Translations under genes and position numbers: made by a program
DNA from: Mameliella sp. MMSF_3455
GTDB taxonomy: Bacteria; Pseudomonadota; Alphaproteobacteria; Rhodobacterales; Rhodobacteraceae
Assembly: GCF_030733205.1 (NCBI RefSeq)
Contig: NZ_JASHJL010000002.1
Coordinates: 62,001 to 126,000, forward strand
Reading direction: 5' to 3'
DNA: 64,000 nt
Shown: positions 30,939 through 44,076 of the stretch, piece by piece
How positions within the stretch are numbered: position 1 is the first letter of the stretch
How the letters are laid out: each line of letters opens with the position of its first letter
Notes under the pieces: model-generated
The model's input: the letters and a program-made list of their open reading frames with translations, nothing else
What the model was told of the DNA's origin: nothing
Databases searched by the model: none

Positions 30939-33033
30939 CCAAGACTAAGGGCGGCACATACGGGATCGGCGCCGGCCGGCCAAACCGGCTGGGCGCCGTC
31001 TTTGACGGTGAAGGCACCAACTTCGCGCTCTTCTCGGATCATGCCCAGCGGGTCGACCTGTGCCTGTTCTCGCCAGATGGCAAAACCGAGGTGCAGCGGC
31101 TGTCGCTGCCTGAACGGCGCGGCCCGGTCTGGCACGGGTATGTGGCCGGGCTGAAGCCCGGGACGCTCTATGGCTATCGCGTCCACGGCCCCTTTGCCCC
31201 CGAACGCGGCCATCGATTCAATGCAAACAAGCTGCTGGTCGATCCCTATACCCGCGCCCTGCACGGTGCGTTCAGCACGCATCCTGCCACCTTCGGCTAC
31301 AGCACCGGTTCGGCAGATGCCGATCTGTCGTTTAACTCGTCCGACAGCGCCCCCCATACGCCGAAATCCGTGGTCTGGGACCCGGCGGACTATCCCACCG
31401 GCAGCAAGCGACTGCGGCGCGGATGGAGCAACACGGTCATCTACGAAACCCATGTCCGCGGGAGTACGATGCGCCACCCGAAAGTGCCCGAGGCCTTGCG
31501 CGGCACGGTCGAGGGGCTGGCATCGGACCCGATGCTGGACCACCTGACCCGGCTGGGCATCACTACGGTCGAACTGTTGCCGGTGCAGGCGATCCGGTCG
31601 GAAAACGCGCTGACCGGGCGCGGGTTGATCAATTACTGGGGCTACAATACCGCCGGGTTCTTTGTCCCCGAACCGCGCTATCTTGGCCCTGCTGGCGTGG
31701 CGGGATTTCGCCGGATGGTCGACAAGTTCCACGCGGCCGGGATCGAGGTGATCCTGGACGTGGTCTACAACCACTCGGCCGAGGGCGATCAGCTTGGGCC
31801 GACCTTCTCGTTTCGCGGGCTCGACAATGCCTCTTACTACCGGCTGGTCGAGGGCCAGCCGCGGTTCTACGTGAACGACACCGGCACCGGGAACACGCTG
31901 AACACGGATCATCCCTTTGTCCTGCGCCTGATCCTGGATTCCCTGCGTTTCTGGGTCGATTGCATGGGCGTGGACGGGTTCCGCTTTGACCTTGCCACCA
32001 CGCTGGGGCGCGAACGACAGGGCTTCGACCGCAATGGCGGATTCATGGACGCGCTCAGGCAGGACCCGCTGCTGGCAGAGGTCAAGCTGATCGCCGAACC
32101 GTGGGACCTGGGGCATGGCGGCTATCGGCTGGGCGAGTTCCCACCGGAATTCGCCGAGTGGAACGACCGTTTTCGCGACACCGTCCGGCGTTTCTGGCGC
32201 GGTGACGGACACGCGGCGCAGGACCTTGGTTCGACCCTTCTTGGCACGGCCGACCTGTTCGATACGCGTGGGCGACGCACCTGGGCCTCTGTCAATTTCG
32301 CCGCCGCCCACGACGGGTTCACCCTGGCCGATGTCACCGCCTACTCAAAGCGCCACAACGAGGCCAACGGCGAGGGAAACCGCGACGGCCACCACGCCAA
32401 CCACTCGGACAACCTGGGCGAAGAAGGCGAGACGGAGGACAAGGCGATTCTCTCGGCCCGCCGACAGCGCGTGCGCAACATGCTGGCCACGGTGATGTTG
32501 TCTCAGGGCACGCCGATGATCCTGGCAGGTGATGAAGGCGGCAACTCGCAAGGCGGCAACAACAACGCCTATTGCCAGGACAACGAGACCAGCTGGCTGG
32601 ACTGGGCGGCAATGGACGAGGACCTGGTCAATTTCACCGCCGCACTGATCGCTTTCCGCAAGGCGCACGGCGTGTTGCGGCAGGGAAGGTTCCTGCACGG
32701 TGTCCAGCGCAAGGACGGAAAACCGGACGTGGAGTGGCGGGCCTTTGACGGCAGCGCGCTCAACTGGCGCGATCCGGGGCTGACCTCGCTCTGCCTGCTG
32801 CTGCGCGGCTGTGCCGAAAGTCCATCAGGCTGCGCCGACACCGAGCAAGTCCTGCTGGCCTTCAACCGCGAGGGCAGCGATCAAGTGCTGGAACTGCCCC
32901 GGACCGCCGGTATCTGGCGGCGCGAGATCGACAGTTCGACGTCCCGCCAGACCCCGCAGGACATCACCGAGGCGACCGTCAGCGTCGCCGCATTCAGCGT
33001 CGCGGGCTTTGTCCGCCATCCGGAGAAGACGAC

Positions 33034-33037
<4 letters not shown>
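30935..33037 (+). CDS. glgX: Glycogen debranching enzyme, isoamylase type
   Basis: Hydrolyses alpha-1,6 branches left after phosphorylase action. 700 residues: N-terminal CBM48 (GRPNRLGAVFDGEGTNFALF), GH13 barrel with VILDVVYNHSAEG, GVDGFRFDLATTLGR (nucleophile Asp), LIAEPWDLG (catalytic Glu) and FAAAHDGFTLADV. This is the GlgX/TreX arrangement. Overlaps glgA and malQ by four bases each, so its amount is probably tied to theirs. Confidence 0.95.
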
Positions 33038-36656
<3,619 letters not shown>

Positions 36657-36668
36657 GCCCGCGCCTGT

Positions 36669-36690
36669 GTACGTTTTGTACAAAACGTAC
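36669..36690. promoter_or_regulatory. Perfect 22-bp palindrome downstream of pgm
   Basis: A TTTTGTACAAAA core (36674-36685) flanked by GTACG on the left and CGTAC on the right gives 22 self-complementary bases, in an otherwise unassigned 270-base gap before rimP. A second copy of the core follows 30 bases further on. It looks like an operator for a dimeric regulator; as RNA it would have no room for a loop. The regulator is unknown to me. Confidence 0.55.
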
Positions 36691-36703
36691 GGCGATTCCT
36701 GCA

Positions 36704-36714
36704 TTTTGTACAAA
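36704..36714. promoter_or_regulatory. Second TTTTGTACAAA copy
   Basis: Repeats 11 of the 12 core bases of the palindrome at 36669-36690. Centre-to-centre distance is 30 bases, about three helical turns, so two dimers could bind on the same face. Confidence 0.5.
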
Positions 36715-36718
36715 GGCG

Positions 36719-36737
36719 CAGGGTTTTGTTAACCCTG
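36719..36737. other. Inverted repeat CAGGGTT / AACCCTG
   Basis: Seven base pairs around the five-base loop TTGTT, 80 bases after pgm and 200 before rimP. No T tract follows on either strand, so a termination role is uncertain. The remainder of the gap (about 36740-36880) shows nothing I can identify. Confidence 0.35.
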
Positions 36738-36880
36738 ACCGCCGGGCGCCTTCGCGGCGGAGGACATCCGCCCCGGCGCCCTCCCCTCGCGAATCTGCTT
36801 GCGTCCGGTCCGGCGCTCGCCTATATGCGCTTCAACAGCGGCGCGCCGAGGTTCAGCCCCGGCGCCCATCGTTCTTTCGC

Positions 36881-36905
36881 AAACGGGCCGCTGGCCCGTT
36901 TTTTT
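36881..36905 (+). terminator. Rho-independent terminator in the rimP leader
   Basis: AAACGGGCC (36881-36889) pairs with GGCCCGTTT (36893-36901), followed by four more T, only 22 bases before the rimP ATG. A terminator so close to a start codon is more likely to be an attenuator in the leader than the end of the pgm operon. Confidence 0.75.
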
Positions 36906-36927
36906 GTGCCCGAAAGGCAAGTGACCA

Positions 36928-37521
36928 ATGACCGACCTGATCGCAAAGACCGGCATGGACAAGCGTCTTGCGGAAATCGTGCAGCCCGTGATCGAGGACA
37001 TGGGTTTCGAACTGGTCCGCATCCGACTGATGGGTGGACAGGTGCCGACGCTGCAGATCATGGCCGAACGCCCCCAGGGCGGAATCGAGGTGGATGAATG
37101 CGGCGAGATCTCGACCGCCGTCAGCGCCGTGCTGGACGTCGAGGACCCGATCATCGACGCCTATACGCTGGAAGTGTCCAGCCCCGGCATCGACCGCCCC
37201 CTGACCCGGCTGAAGGATTTCGAGACCTACGAGGGCTACGAAGCCCGGCTTGAGACCTCGGAGATGATCGAGGGCCGCAAGCGGTTTCGCGGCGTGCTGG
37301 CCGGGGTCGAGGACGGCGAGGTCCTGATCAACCTCGACGAGGGCACCATCGGGCTGGAATTCGACTGGCTGACCGACGCCAAGCTGGTGATGACCGACGA
37401 ACTGATCCGCCTCATGCTGAAGGCCCGCAAGAAGGCGGATGCCCAGGGCGCAGGCACGACACTGGACGAGACCAAGTTTGACGAGATCGAGACCGAACAG
37501 TCTCGGGACGAGGAGCAATAA
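36928..37521 (+). CDS. rimP: Ribosome maturation factor RimP
   Basis: Helps assemble the 30S subunit. 197 residues with the family's N-terminal domain ([27 protein letters not shown], landmarks MGFELV and LQIMAE), [27 protein letters not shown] and a C-terminal SH3-like domain; the acidic tail after about residue 170 is longer than in E. coli, as usual in alphaproteobacteria. GAAAGG precedes the ATG. First gene of the rimP-nusA-ylxR-infB operon. Confidence 0.96.
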   Translation: MTDLIAKTGMDKRLAEIVQPVIEDMGFELVRIRLMGGQVPTLQIMAERPQGGIEVDECGEISTAVSAVLDVEDPIIDAYTLEVSSPGIDRPLTRLKDFETYEGYEARLETSEMIEGRKRFRGVLAGVEDGEVLINLDEGTIGLEFDWLTDAKLVMTDELIRLMLKARKKADAQGAGTTLDETKFDEIETEQSRDEEQ

Positions 37522-37523
37522 CA

Positions 37524-39164
37524 ATGGCAATCACCTCTGCAAACCAGCTGGAACTCCTGCAGACCGCCGAGGCGGTGGCGCGCGAGAAGATGATCGACCC
37601 CGGTCTGGTCGTCGAAGCGATGGAAGAAAGCCTCGCCCGGGCGGCCAAGTCCCGCTACGGCGCCGAGATGGACATCCGCGTGTCGATCGACCGGCGCACC
37701 GGCAAGGCGACCTTTACCCGCGTCCGCACCGTGGTCGAGGACGAGGAACTGGAAAACTACCAGGCAGAGATGACCGTCGAGCAGGCCAAGCAGTACATGG
37801 CCGACCCGCAGGTGGGTGACGTCTACTCGGAAGAGGTGCCGCCGGTGGAACTGGGCCGGATCGCGGCGCAGTCGGCCAAGCAGGTGATCCTGCAAAAGGT
37901 CCGCGAGGCCGAGCGCGACCGCCAGTACGACGAATTCAAGGACCGCGCCGGCACCATCATCAACGGCGTCGTCAAGCGCGAGGAATACGGCAACGTCATC
38001 GTCGACGTGGGCCGTGGCGAGGCGATCCTGCGCCGCAACGAGAAGATCGGCCGCGAATCGTATCGCCCGGGCGACCGCATCCGCTGCTACATCAAGGACG
38101 TGCGGCGCGAGACCCGCGGCCCGCAGATCTTCCTGTCGCGGACCGACCCGCAGTTCATGGCCGAGCTGTTCAAGATGGAAGTGCCGGAAATCTACGACGG
38201 CATCATCGAGATCAAGGCCGTCGCCCGCGACCCCGGTTCGCGCGCCAAGATCGCCGTGATTTCCTATGACAGCGGCATCGACCCGGTCGGCGCCTGCGTG
38301 GGTATGCGCGGCAGCCGCGTGCAGGCCGTGGTGAACGAGCTTCAGGGCGAAAAGATCGACATCATTCCGTGGAACGAGGATGTGCCGACCTTCCTGGTGA
38401 ACGCCCTGCAGCCCGCCGAGGTCAGCAAGGTGGTCCTGGACGAAGAGGCCGAGCGCATCGAGGTGGTCGTGCCGGACGAGCAGCTGTCGCTGGCGATCGG
38501 TCGTCGCGGTCAGAACGTGCGCCTCGCTTCGCAGCTGACCGCGCTCGACATCGACATCATGACCGAAGAGGAAGAATCGAAGCGCCGCCAGGCCGAGTTC
38601 GAGGAACGCACCAAGCTGTTCATGGACACGCTGGACCTGGACGAGTTCTTTGCCCAGCTCCTGGTCTCCGAAGGCTTCACCAACCTCGAGGAAGTGGCCT
38701 ATGTCGAGATCGACGAGCTGCTGGTGATCGACGGCGTGGACGAGGACACCGCCAACGAGTTGCAGGCCCGTGCCCGCGACGTTCTGGAAGAACAGGCGCG
38801 CAAGGCGCTGGAACACGCCCGCGAACTGGGCGTCGACGACAGCCTTGTGAACTTCGAGGGCCTGACGCCCCAGATGGTCGAGGCGCTGGCCGAGGACGGC
38901 ATCAAGACGCTGGAAGACTTTGCCACCTGCGCCGACTGGGAACTGGCCGGCGGCTGGACCACCGTGGACGGCCAGCGCGTCAAGGACGACGGCCTGCTGG
39001 AGAAATTCGAGGTCGATCTCGAAGAGGCGCAGAACATGGTCATGACCGCGCGCGTCCTGCTGGGCTGGGTCGATCCCACCGAGCTGGAGGCCGAGGCCGA
39101 GGCCGAGGAAGGTGACGCAGACCTGTCCGACGACACCGGCGAGACCGAAGAGCAGGAGGCCTGA
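37524..39164 (+). CDS. nusA: Transcription termination/antitermination protein NusA
   Basis: Binds RNA polymerase and nascent RNA to modulate pausing and termination. 546 residues: N-terminal polymerase-binding domain, S1 domain ([22 protein letters not shown], landmark [13 protein letters not shown]), two KH domains ([16 protein letters not shown] and [14 protein letters not shown]), then acidic C-terminal helical repeats and an Asp/Glu-rich tail. Starts two bases after rimP. NusA may act on the terminator in its own leader; inference. Confidence 0.97.
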   Translation: MAITSANQLELLQTAEAVAREKMIDPGLVVEAMEESLARAAKSRYGAEMDIRVSIDRRTGKATFTRVRTVVEDEELENYQAEMTVEQAKQYMADPQVGDVYSEEVPPVELGRIAAQSAKQVILQKVREAERDRQYDEFKDRAGTIINGVVKREEYGNVIVDVGRGEAILRRNEKIGRESYRPGDRIRCYIKDVRRETRGPQIFLSRTDPQFMAELFKMEVPEIYDGIIEIKAVARDPGSRAKIAVISYDSGIDPVGACVGMRGSRVQAVVNELQGEKIDIIPWNEDVPTFLVNALQPAEVSKVVLDEEAERIEVVVPDEQLSLAIGRRGQNVRLASQLTALDIDIMTEEEESKRRQAEFEERTKLFMDTLDLDEFFAQLLVSEGFTNLEEVAYVEIDELLVIDGVDEDTANELQARARDVLEEQARKALEHARELGVDDSLVNFEGLTPQMVEALAEDGIKTLEDFATCADWELAGGWTTVDGQRVKDDGLLEKFEVDLEEAQNMVMTARVLLGWVDPTELEAEAEAEEGDADLSDDTGETEEQEA

Positions 39165-39171
39165 TACCGGC

Positions 39172-39804
39172 ATGACGAGAGGCGGACGGGCCAAGACGCA
39201 CGACGACGGACCAGAGCGGAAGTGCATCGCCACCGGCGATGTGCAGCCCCGCGACGGGCTGATCCGGTTCGTTCTGGGCCCGGACGGACGGATGGTTCCG
39301 GATCTGGCTGGTAAATTGCCCGGACGAGGCGTATATATATCGGCCAACCGGGCGGCGATCGACAAGGCAGCCGCAAAGGGGCTTTTCTCACGGGCAATGA
39401 AACAGCCCGTGAAACTCCCCGACGGGCTGTCCGATCTGATCGAACAGATGCTGGCGAAGCGGGTCATCGACCTGATCTCGCTGGCGCGGAAGTCGGGACA
39501 GGCCATCTCGGGCTACGAGAAGGTCAAGTCCTGGTTGCAGATGGAAGAGGCCTCGGTGCTGATCCAGGCGGAGGACGGCTCGGGTCGGGGCAAGTCGAAA
39601 CTGTCGACGCCGTATGGCGGCGATTACATCGGCTGGCTGACGGCAGATGAACTGGGCATGGCCTTTGGCCGACAAACTGTGATACATGCCGCGCTTGGCT
39701 CTGGCGGACTCGTGCCGCGTATTGTAGAGGAAGCCCAGCGCTTGAAGGGTGTACGCGTCACGTCAGACGCGGATCGCGGTGGCAGGGGCCACCGGAAAGG
39801 ATGA
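39172..39804 (+). CDS. YlxR/DUF448 RNA-binding protein with L7Ae-like domain
   Basis: 210 residues. The N-terminal part is a YlxR (DUF448) domain: PERKCIATGDVQPRDGLIRFV and KLPGRGVYIS. The second part (VIDLISLARKSGQAISGYEKV) resembles the L7Ae/L30e RNA-binding fold. Fused YlxR-L7Ae proteins in the nusA-infB operon are common in alphaproteobacteria. Probable role in ribosome or RNA metabolism. The C terminus is basic (DRGGRGHRKG). Starts eight bases after nusA. Confidence 0.92.
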   Translation: MTRGGRAKTHDDGPERKCIATGDVQPRDGLIRFVLGPDGRMVPDLAGKLPGRGVYISANRAAIDKAAAKGLFSRAMKQPVKLPDGLSDLIEQMLAKRVIDLISLARKSGQAISGYEKVKSWLQMEEASVLIQAEDGSGRGKSKLSTPYGGDYIGWLTADELGMAFGRQTVIHAALGSGGLVPRIVEEAQRLKGVRVTSDADRGGRGHRKG

Positions 39805-39813
39805 AGAAGCTTT

Positions 39814-42312
39814 ATGAGCGATAACGACGGCAAAAAGACATTGGGCGTGCGTGGCGGCGGGGCCCGTTCGGGCAGTGTGAAGCAGAGCTTCAGCCACGGA
39901 CGCACAAAGAACGTCGTGGTGGAGACCAAGCGTAAGCGGGTCGTCGTCCCGAAGCCCGGCGCCGGTAGCGGCGCGGGTGGCGGCAAGGGCGGCCAGGTCG
40001 GCGGTTCGGGTGGCAAGCGCCCGGCCGGCATCTCGGACGCAGAGATGGAGCGCCGCCTGAAGGCGCTGCAAGCCGCCAAGGCACGCGAGGCCGAGGAAGC
40101 CGCCAAGCGCGAGGCCGAGGAAAAGGCCCGCGCCGAAGAGCGCGAGCGCCTCCGCGCCGAAAAGGAACAGAAAGAGCGCGAACAGCGCGAAGCCGAAGAA
40201 GCGCTGAAGCGCAAGGCCGAGGAAGAAGAGCGCAAGAAGCGCGAGGCGGAGGACGCGGCCAAGGCCGCAGCCGCTGCCGCCGCCCAGCCTGCGCCCAAGG
40301 CCGACGAACAGGCCCGCGCCAAGCCCAAGAAGGACGAGGCCCCGCGCCGGACCCCCGACCGCGACGACCAGAAGAGCGGTCGTGGTGGACGTGGCCGTGG
40401 CGACGGCGGACGCCGTTCGGGCAAGCTGACCCTGAACCAGGCCCTGTCGGGCGGCGAAGGTGGCCGGCAGAAATCCCTGGCCGCGATGAAGCGGAAACAG
40501 GAACGCGCACGCCAGAAGGCGATGGGCGGCCAGCAGGCACGCGAAAAGGTGACGCGCGACGTCAAGCTGCCCGAGGCGATCACGGTGGCCGAACTGGCCA
40601 ACCGCATGGCCGAACGCGTGGGCGATGTGGTCAAGTCGCTGATGAACAACGGCATCATGGCGACCCAGAACCAGTCGATCGACGCCGATACCGCGGAATT
40701 GATCATCGAGGAATTCGGCCACCGCGTGCAGCGTGTGTCGGACGCCGACGTCGAGGACGTCATCAAGGAGGTCGAGGACAAGCCCGAAGACCTGCACCCG
40801 CGTCCCCCGGTCATCACGATCATGGGTCACGTCGACCACGGCAAGACCTCGCTTCTGGACGCGATCCGGGATGCCAAGGTGACGGCCGGCGAAGCGGGCG
40901 GCATCACGCAGCACATCGGCGCCTACCAGGTGACGACCGACAGCGGTGCTGTGCTGAGCTTCCTCGATACGCCGGGCCACGCGGCCTTTACCTCGATGCG
41001 CTCGCGCGGGGCACAGGTGACCGATATCGTCGTGCTGGTGGTTGCCGCGGATGACGCGGTGATGCCGCAGACCGTCGAGGCCATCAACCACGCCAAGGCG
41101 GCGCAGGTGCCGATGATCGTGGCGATCAACAAGATCGACAAGCCGTCGGCCAACCCCACCAAGGTGCGCACCGATCTGTTGCAGCACGAGGTGATCGTCG
41201 AGGAGCTGTCCGGTGACGTGCAGGACGTCGAGGTCTCGGCCCATACCGGCCAGGGCCTGGATGAACTGCTGGAAGCCATCGCGCTGCAGGCCGAGATCCT
41301 GGAACTGAAGGCGAACCCGAACCGGGCCGCCGAAGGTGCCGTGATCGAGGCGCAGCTGGACGTGGGCCGTGGCCCCGTGGCGACCGTGCTGGTTCAGCGC
41401 GGCACCCTGCGCCAGGGCGATGTCTTTGTCGTCGGCGAGCAGTACGGCAAGGTCCGCGCACTGATCAACGACAAGGGCGACCGCGTCAAGGAAGCCGGTC
41501 CCTCGGTGCCTGTCGAGGTGCTGGGCCTGAACGGCACACCCGAGGCCGGCGACGTTCTGAACGTCACCGAGACCGAGGCGCAGGCGCGTGAAATCGCCGA
41601 GTACCGTGCCAACCTGGCCAAGGAAAAGCGTGCCGCGGCAGGTGCCGCCACCACGCTGGACCAGCTGCTGCAGAAGGCCAAGGAAGACGAGAACGTCAGC
41701 GAGCTGCCGGTCATCGTCAAGGCGGACGTGCAGGGCTCTTCCGAGGCCATCGTTCAGGCGCTGGAGAAGGTCGGCAACGACGAGGTCCGCGTACGGGTCA
41801 TCCACTATGGCGTGGGGGCCATCACCGAAACCGACGTGGGCCTTGCAGAGGCCTCCGGCTGTCCGGTGATCGGCTTCAACGTGCGGGCCAATGCGCCCGC
41901 CCGCAACGCGGCCAACCAGAAGGGCGTCGAGATCCGCTATTACTCGGTGATCTACGACCTCGTGGACGACGTGAAGGCGGCGGCCTCGGGCCTGCTGTCG
42001 AACGAGATCCGCGAGAACTTCATCGGGTATGCCGAGATCAAGGAAGTCTTCAAGGTGTCGAACGTCGGCAAGGTGGCTGGCTGTCTCGTCACCGAGGGCA
42101 TTGCCCGCCGCTCCGCCGGCGTGCGCCTGCTGCGCGACGACGTGGTGATCCACGAAGGTACGCTGAAAACGCTCAAGCGTTTCAAGGACGAGGTTGCCGA
42201 GGTGCAGTCCGGCCAGGAATGCGGCATGGCCTTCGAGAACTACGACGACATCCGTCCGGGCGACGTGATCGAGATCTTCGAACGCCAGGAGATCGAACGG
42301 TCGCTGGACTGA
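39814..42312 (+). CDS. infB: Translation initiation factor IF-2
   Basis: GTPase that places initiator tRNA on the 30S subunit. 832 residues: a long basic and then highly charged N terminus with a predicted coiled coil (about 75-160, Lys/Glu/Arg/Ala rich), an IF2_N domain, the G domain with G1 [13 protein letters not shown]3 DTPGH and G4 NKID, then domains II-IV ending [17 protein letters not shown]. Last gene of the operon and directly followed by a strong terminator; rbfA, often next, is not here. Confidence 0.98.
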   Translation: MSDNDGKKTLGVRGGGARSGSVKQSFSHGRTKNVVVETKRKRVVVPKPGAGSGAGGGKGGQVGGSGGKRPAGISDAEMERRLKALQAAKAREAEEAAKREAEEKARAEERERLRAEKEQKEREQREAEEALKRKAEEEERKKREAEDAAKAAAAAAAQPAPKADEQARAKPKKDEAPRRTPDRDDQKSGRGGRGRGDGGRRSGKLTLNQALSGGEGGRQKSLAAMKRKQERARQKAMGGQQAREKVTRDVKLPEAITVAELANRMAERVGDVVKSLMNNGIMATQNQSIDADTAELIIEEFGHRVQRVSDADVEDVIKEVEDKPEDLHPRPPVITIMGHVDHGKTSLLDAIRDAKVTAGEAGGITQHIGAYQVTTDSGAVLSFLDTPGHAAFTSMRSRGAQVTDIVVLVVAADDAVMPQTVEAINHAKAAQVPMIVAINKIDKPSANPTKVRTDLLQHEVIVEELSGDVQDVEVSAHTGQGLDELLEAIALQAEILELKANPNRAAEGAVIEAQLDVGRGPVATVLVQRGTLRQGDVFVVGEQYGKVRALINDKGDRVKEAGPSVPVEVLGLNGTPEAGDVLNVTETEAQAREIAEYRANLAKEKRAAAGAATTLDQLLQKAKEDENVSELPVIVKADVQGSSEAIVQALEKVGNDEVRVRVIHYGVGAITETDVGLAEASGCPVIGFNVRANAPARNAANQKGVEIRYYSVIYDLVDDVKAAASGLLSNEIRENFIGYAEIKEVFKVSNVGKVAGCLVTEGIARRSAGVRLLRDDVVIHEGTLKTLKRFKDEVAEVQSGQECGMAFENYDDIRPGDVIEIFERQEIERSLD

Positions 42313-42334
42313 TCCCGCTGATAGCACCACATGG

Positions 42335-42363
42335 AAAGGCCGGCGAAATTCGCCGGCCTTTTT
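42335..42363 (+). terminator. Rho-independent terminator after infB
   Basis: AAAGGCCGGCG (42335-42345) pairs with CGCCGGCCTTT (42351-42361) around AAATT and runs into more T. It sits between infB and the convergent AhpD-like gene and could serve both strands. Confidence 0.9.
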
Positions 42364-42393
42364 CGTTGGTCGCCTTGTGAGGCTTGGCCCGTT

Positions 42394-42957
42394 TCAGGCC
42401 GCCTTGTCGGTCTTGGACCAGGCGAACTTTTCGAACACCTTGTCGACCGGCGTCCGGGCGAGGTGGTTGGTGTAGTTCGACATGATCTTCTGGCTGTAGC
42501 CCAGGATCACATCCAGGATGTTCTGGTGGGTGTAGCCGGCATCAAGGAAGGCTTGCACGTCCTCGTCCGCCACGAAACCGTTCTGGCGCACCAGTTTCAG
42601 GGTGAAGGTCCGCAGCGCTTCCAGTTTGGCCGTGGGCAAGGGCGTTTCGTCGCGCAGGGCGTTGGTGATCTCGTCGTCGACGCCCATCTGCTTGGCGATG
42701 CCAGTGTGGGCGGGGACGCAGTAGTGGCATTCGTTCTCGACGTTGATCGCCTGCCAGACGACGGTCAGTTCATCCTTGTCAAAGCTGCTGTTCTGAAACA
42801 GCCGGTGCAGGGTCTGGTAGCCCTCCAGCAAGGCCGGCGATTCCGCCATCACCCGATGCAGGCCGGGCAGACGGCCGAAGGCAGCCTTGGAGTTTTCCAG
42901 CAGGGGCTTGGACTCTTCGGGTGCGGAGGTTTCGTCGTGCAGGGTGAATTCGGTCAT
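42394..42957 (-). CDS. Carboxymuconolactone decarboxylase/AhpD-like protein
   Basis: 187 residues starting MTEFTLHDET with AAAGGAG upstream. The CMD/AhpD fold is indicated by NVENECHYCVPAHTGIAKQMGV, where the CxxC and the following His resemble the AhpD redox site, and by YSQKIMSNYTNHLA near the end. Such proteins are often peroxidase-like or accept electrons from lipoyl proteins; substrate unknown. Divergent from a TetR gene with two matching operators in between, so it is probably that regulator's target. Confidence 0.85.
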   Translation of the reverse strand: MTEFTLHDETSAPEESKPLLENSKAAFGRLPGLHRVMAESPALLEGYQTLHRLFQNSSFDKDELTVVWQAINVENECHYCVPAHTGIAKQMGVDDEITNALRDETPLPTAKLEALRTFTLKLVRQNGFVADEDVQAFLDAGYTHQNILDVILGYSQKIMSNYTNHLARTPVDKVFEKFAWSKTDKAA

Positions 42958-43012
42958 CTTTGTCTCCTTTGGGTTGGCTTGATGTGCCGTCTGTGCAGGG
43001 AACATAGTTGTC

Positions 43013-43028
43013 TTGAGCGATCACTCAA
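43013..43028. promoter_or_regulatory. TetR-type operator, copy 1
   Basis: TTGAGCGATCACTCAA, seven-base arms with one mismatch around a two-base spacer. Same layout as copy 2, 24 bases away, both in the gap between the AhpD-like and TetR genes. Confidence 0.6.
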
Positions 43029-43036
43029 TGCTGGTT

Positions 43037-43052
43037 TTGAGTGTTCACTCAA
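43037..43052. promoter_or_regulatory. TetR-type operator, copy 2
   Basis: TTGAGTGTTCACTCAA; the symmetry extends one base each side (TTTGAGTG and CACTCAAA, perfect arms). Lies between the divergent genes and probably binds the TetR product. Confidence 0.65.
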
Positions 43053-43103
43053 ACGTGAGCGAGCATGACAAACGCAGGACAAAGGGAGCAGGACCGCCTA
43101 TAT

Positions 43104-43742
43104 GTGTCGCCCATGACACGAGCACGGCCATATGATCGCGATACCGCCCTTGATGCGGCGCTGACCCTGTTCTGGAAAAAGGGCTATCACGCCACGTCCC
43201 TGAAGGACCTGGAGGCTGCCCTGCAGATGAAGCCCGGCAGCATCTACGCCGCGTTCAAGAGCAAGGAGGCCCTGTTCCTGCTGGCGCTTGATCGCTACTA
43301 CCAGCGCAACAGGCAGACCCTTGCGGACCTGCAGACGGCCCATGCATCGCCTCTGACCGCTTTGGCAGAGTTCCTTCGCTCGTTTGCCAAGGCAGAGGCG
43401 GACGATCCCAAGCGGCGCGCCTGCATGGTGGTCCGCACGATGCTGGACGCAACAGAGGGCGAGGCCGCGCTGGCCGTGCAGTCACGTCACTACCTCGACA
43501 AGATGACAGGCGAGTTCCGGGCGATCTTCGACGCCGCGAAAGCGGCCGGAGAACTGCCGGAGGATGCGGATACAGCGCGGCTGGCCCGCCGCTATCAGGC
43601 CAACCTGACGGCCCTGCGGATCGAGGCGCAGCGCGGCCTGGAGGCGGCAGCGCTGTCCGATCTCTCGGAGGACATGGCCTGTGAGATCGAAGCGATGCGC
43701 ATGAAAAAAGGGGCCGAGTCGCCCTCTGCCCCCGCGAACTGA
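43104..43742 (+). CDS. TetR/AcrR family transcriptional regulator
   Basis: About 212 residues. The N-terminal helix-turn-helix is RPYDRDTALDAALTLFWKKG, then TSLKDLEAALQMKPGSIYAAF, a form typical of the YezE/AcrR-like subgroup; the C-terminal ligand domain is diverged. Start is uncertain: a GTG at 43104 has AAAGGGAGCAGGA ten bases upstream; an ATG at 43113 gives the classic N terminus MTRARPYDRD; an ATG at 43065 would lie right after the operators. Probably represses itself and the AhpD-like gene. Confidence 0.87.
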   Translation: MSPMTRARPYDRDTALDAALTLFWKKGYHATSLKDLEAALQMKPGSIYAAFKSKEALFLLALDRYYQRNRQTLADLQTAHASPLTALAEFLRSFAKAEADDPKRRACMVVRTMLDATEGEAALAVQSRHYLDKMTGEFRAIFDAAKAAGELPEDADTARLARRYQANLTALRIEAQRGLEAAALSDLSEDMACEIEAMRMKKGAESPSAPAN

Positions 43743-43749
43743 CTACGAC

Positions 43750-43767
43750 CCGGGTGAAGGCACCCGG
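43750..43767. other. Inverted repeat between convergent genes
   Basis: CCGGGTG and CACCCGG around AAGG, located between the TetR stop and the stop of the 40-residue gene. Possible two-way terminator without a T tract. Confidence 0.4.
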
Positions 43768-43775
43768 AGGACCTT

Positions 43776-43898
43776 TCAGGCAGGTTTGCCGACGAACAGG
43801 TTGTTGCCGACGCGCACCGATATGCGGCCATCGGGGAATGTCTTTTCCACGAGGCCCTGAACCGAAACACAACTTCCGATAACGATTGTCTTGAGCAT
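43776..43898 (-). CDS. 40-residue conserved-looking small protein
   Basis: Reads MLKTIVIGSCVSVQGLVE and continues to VGNNLFVGKPA, then TGA. A strong ribosome site, GGAGGTG, stands six bases before the ATG, which is better than most genes here. The composition (alternating hydrophobic residues, one Cys) suggests a small beta-rich fold. I recall similar short proteins with IVIGSCVSVQG in other Rhodobacteraceae, but cannot verify this. Too short for ordinary gene finding. An inverted repeat at 43750-43767 lies between it and the convergent TetR gene. Confidence 0.65.
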   Translation of the reverse strand: MLKTIVIGSCVSVQGLVEKTFPDGRISVRVGNNLFVGKPA

Positions 43899-44076
43899 GA
43901 CGCACCTCCGGTTGTTTGAGTTGTGGGCAAATTACAACGGTCGCGGCAACAATGCCATAGTCCCTTTGTCTATGTTTCGCGATACTTAGCCCGAAAAACA
44001 GGCACCGGCGCGGAAATCGCAGGCAACCGGCAATTGCCCGCCACAAAGAGATGGGGAAAAGGTCAACGAGGCTTGC

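Noticed and set aside
39085-39115. Tandem GAGGCC units in nusA
   Set aside because: They encode the acidic Glu-Ala tail of NusA; low complexity within a normal gene.
40040-40300. Purine-rich repeated stretch with GAGGCCGAGGAA-like units
   Set aside because: Encodes the charged coiled coil in the N terminus of IF-2, which is normal for the family.
39763-42330. 855-codon open frame on the minus strand
   Set aside because: Antisense to infB over its whole length; no ribosome site and no recognisable domain.
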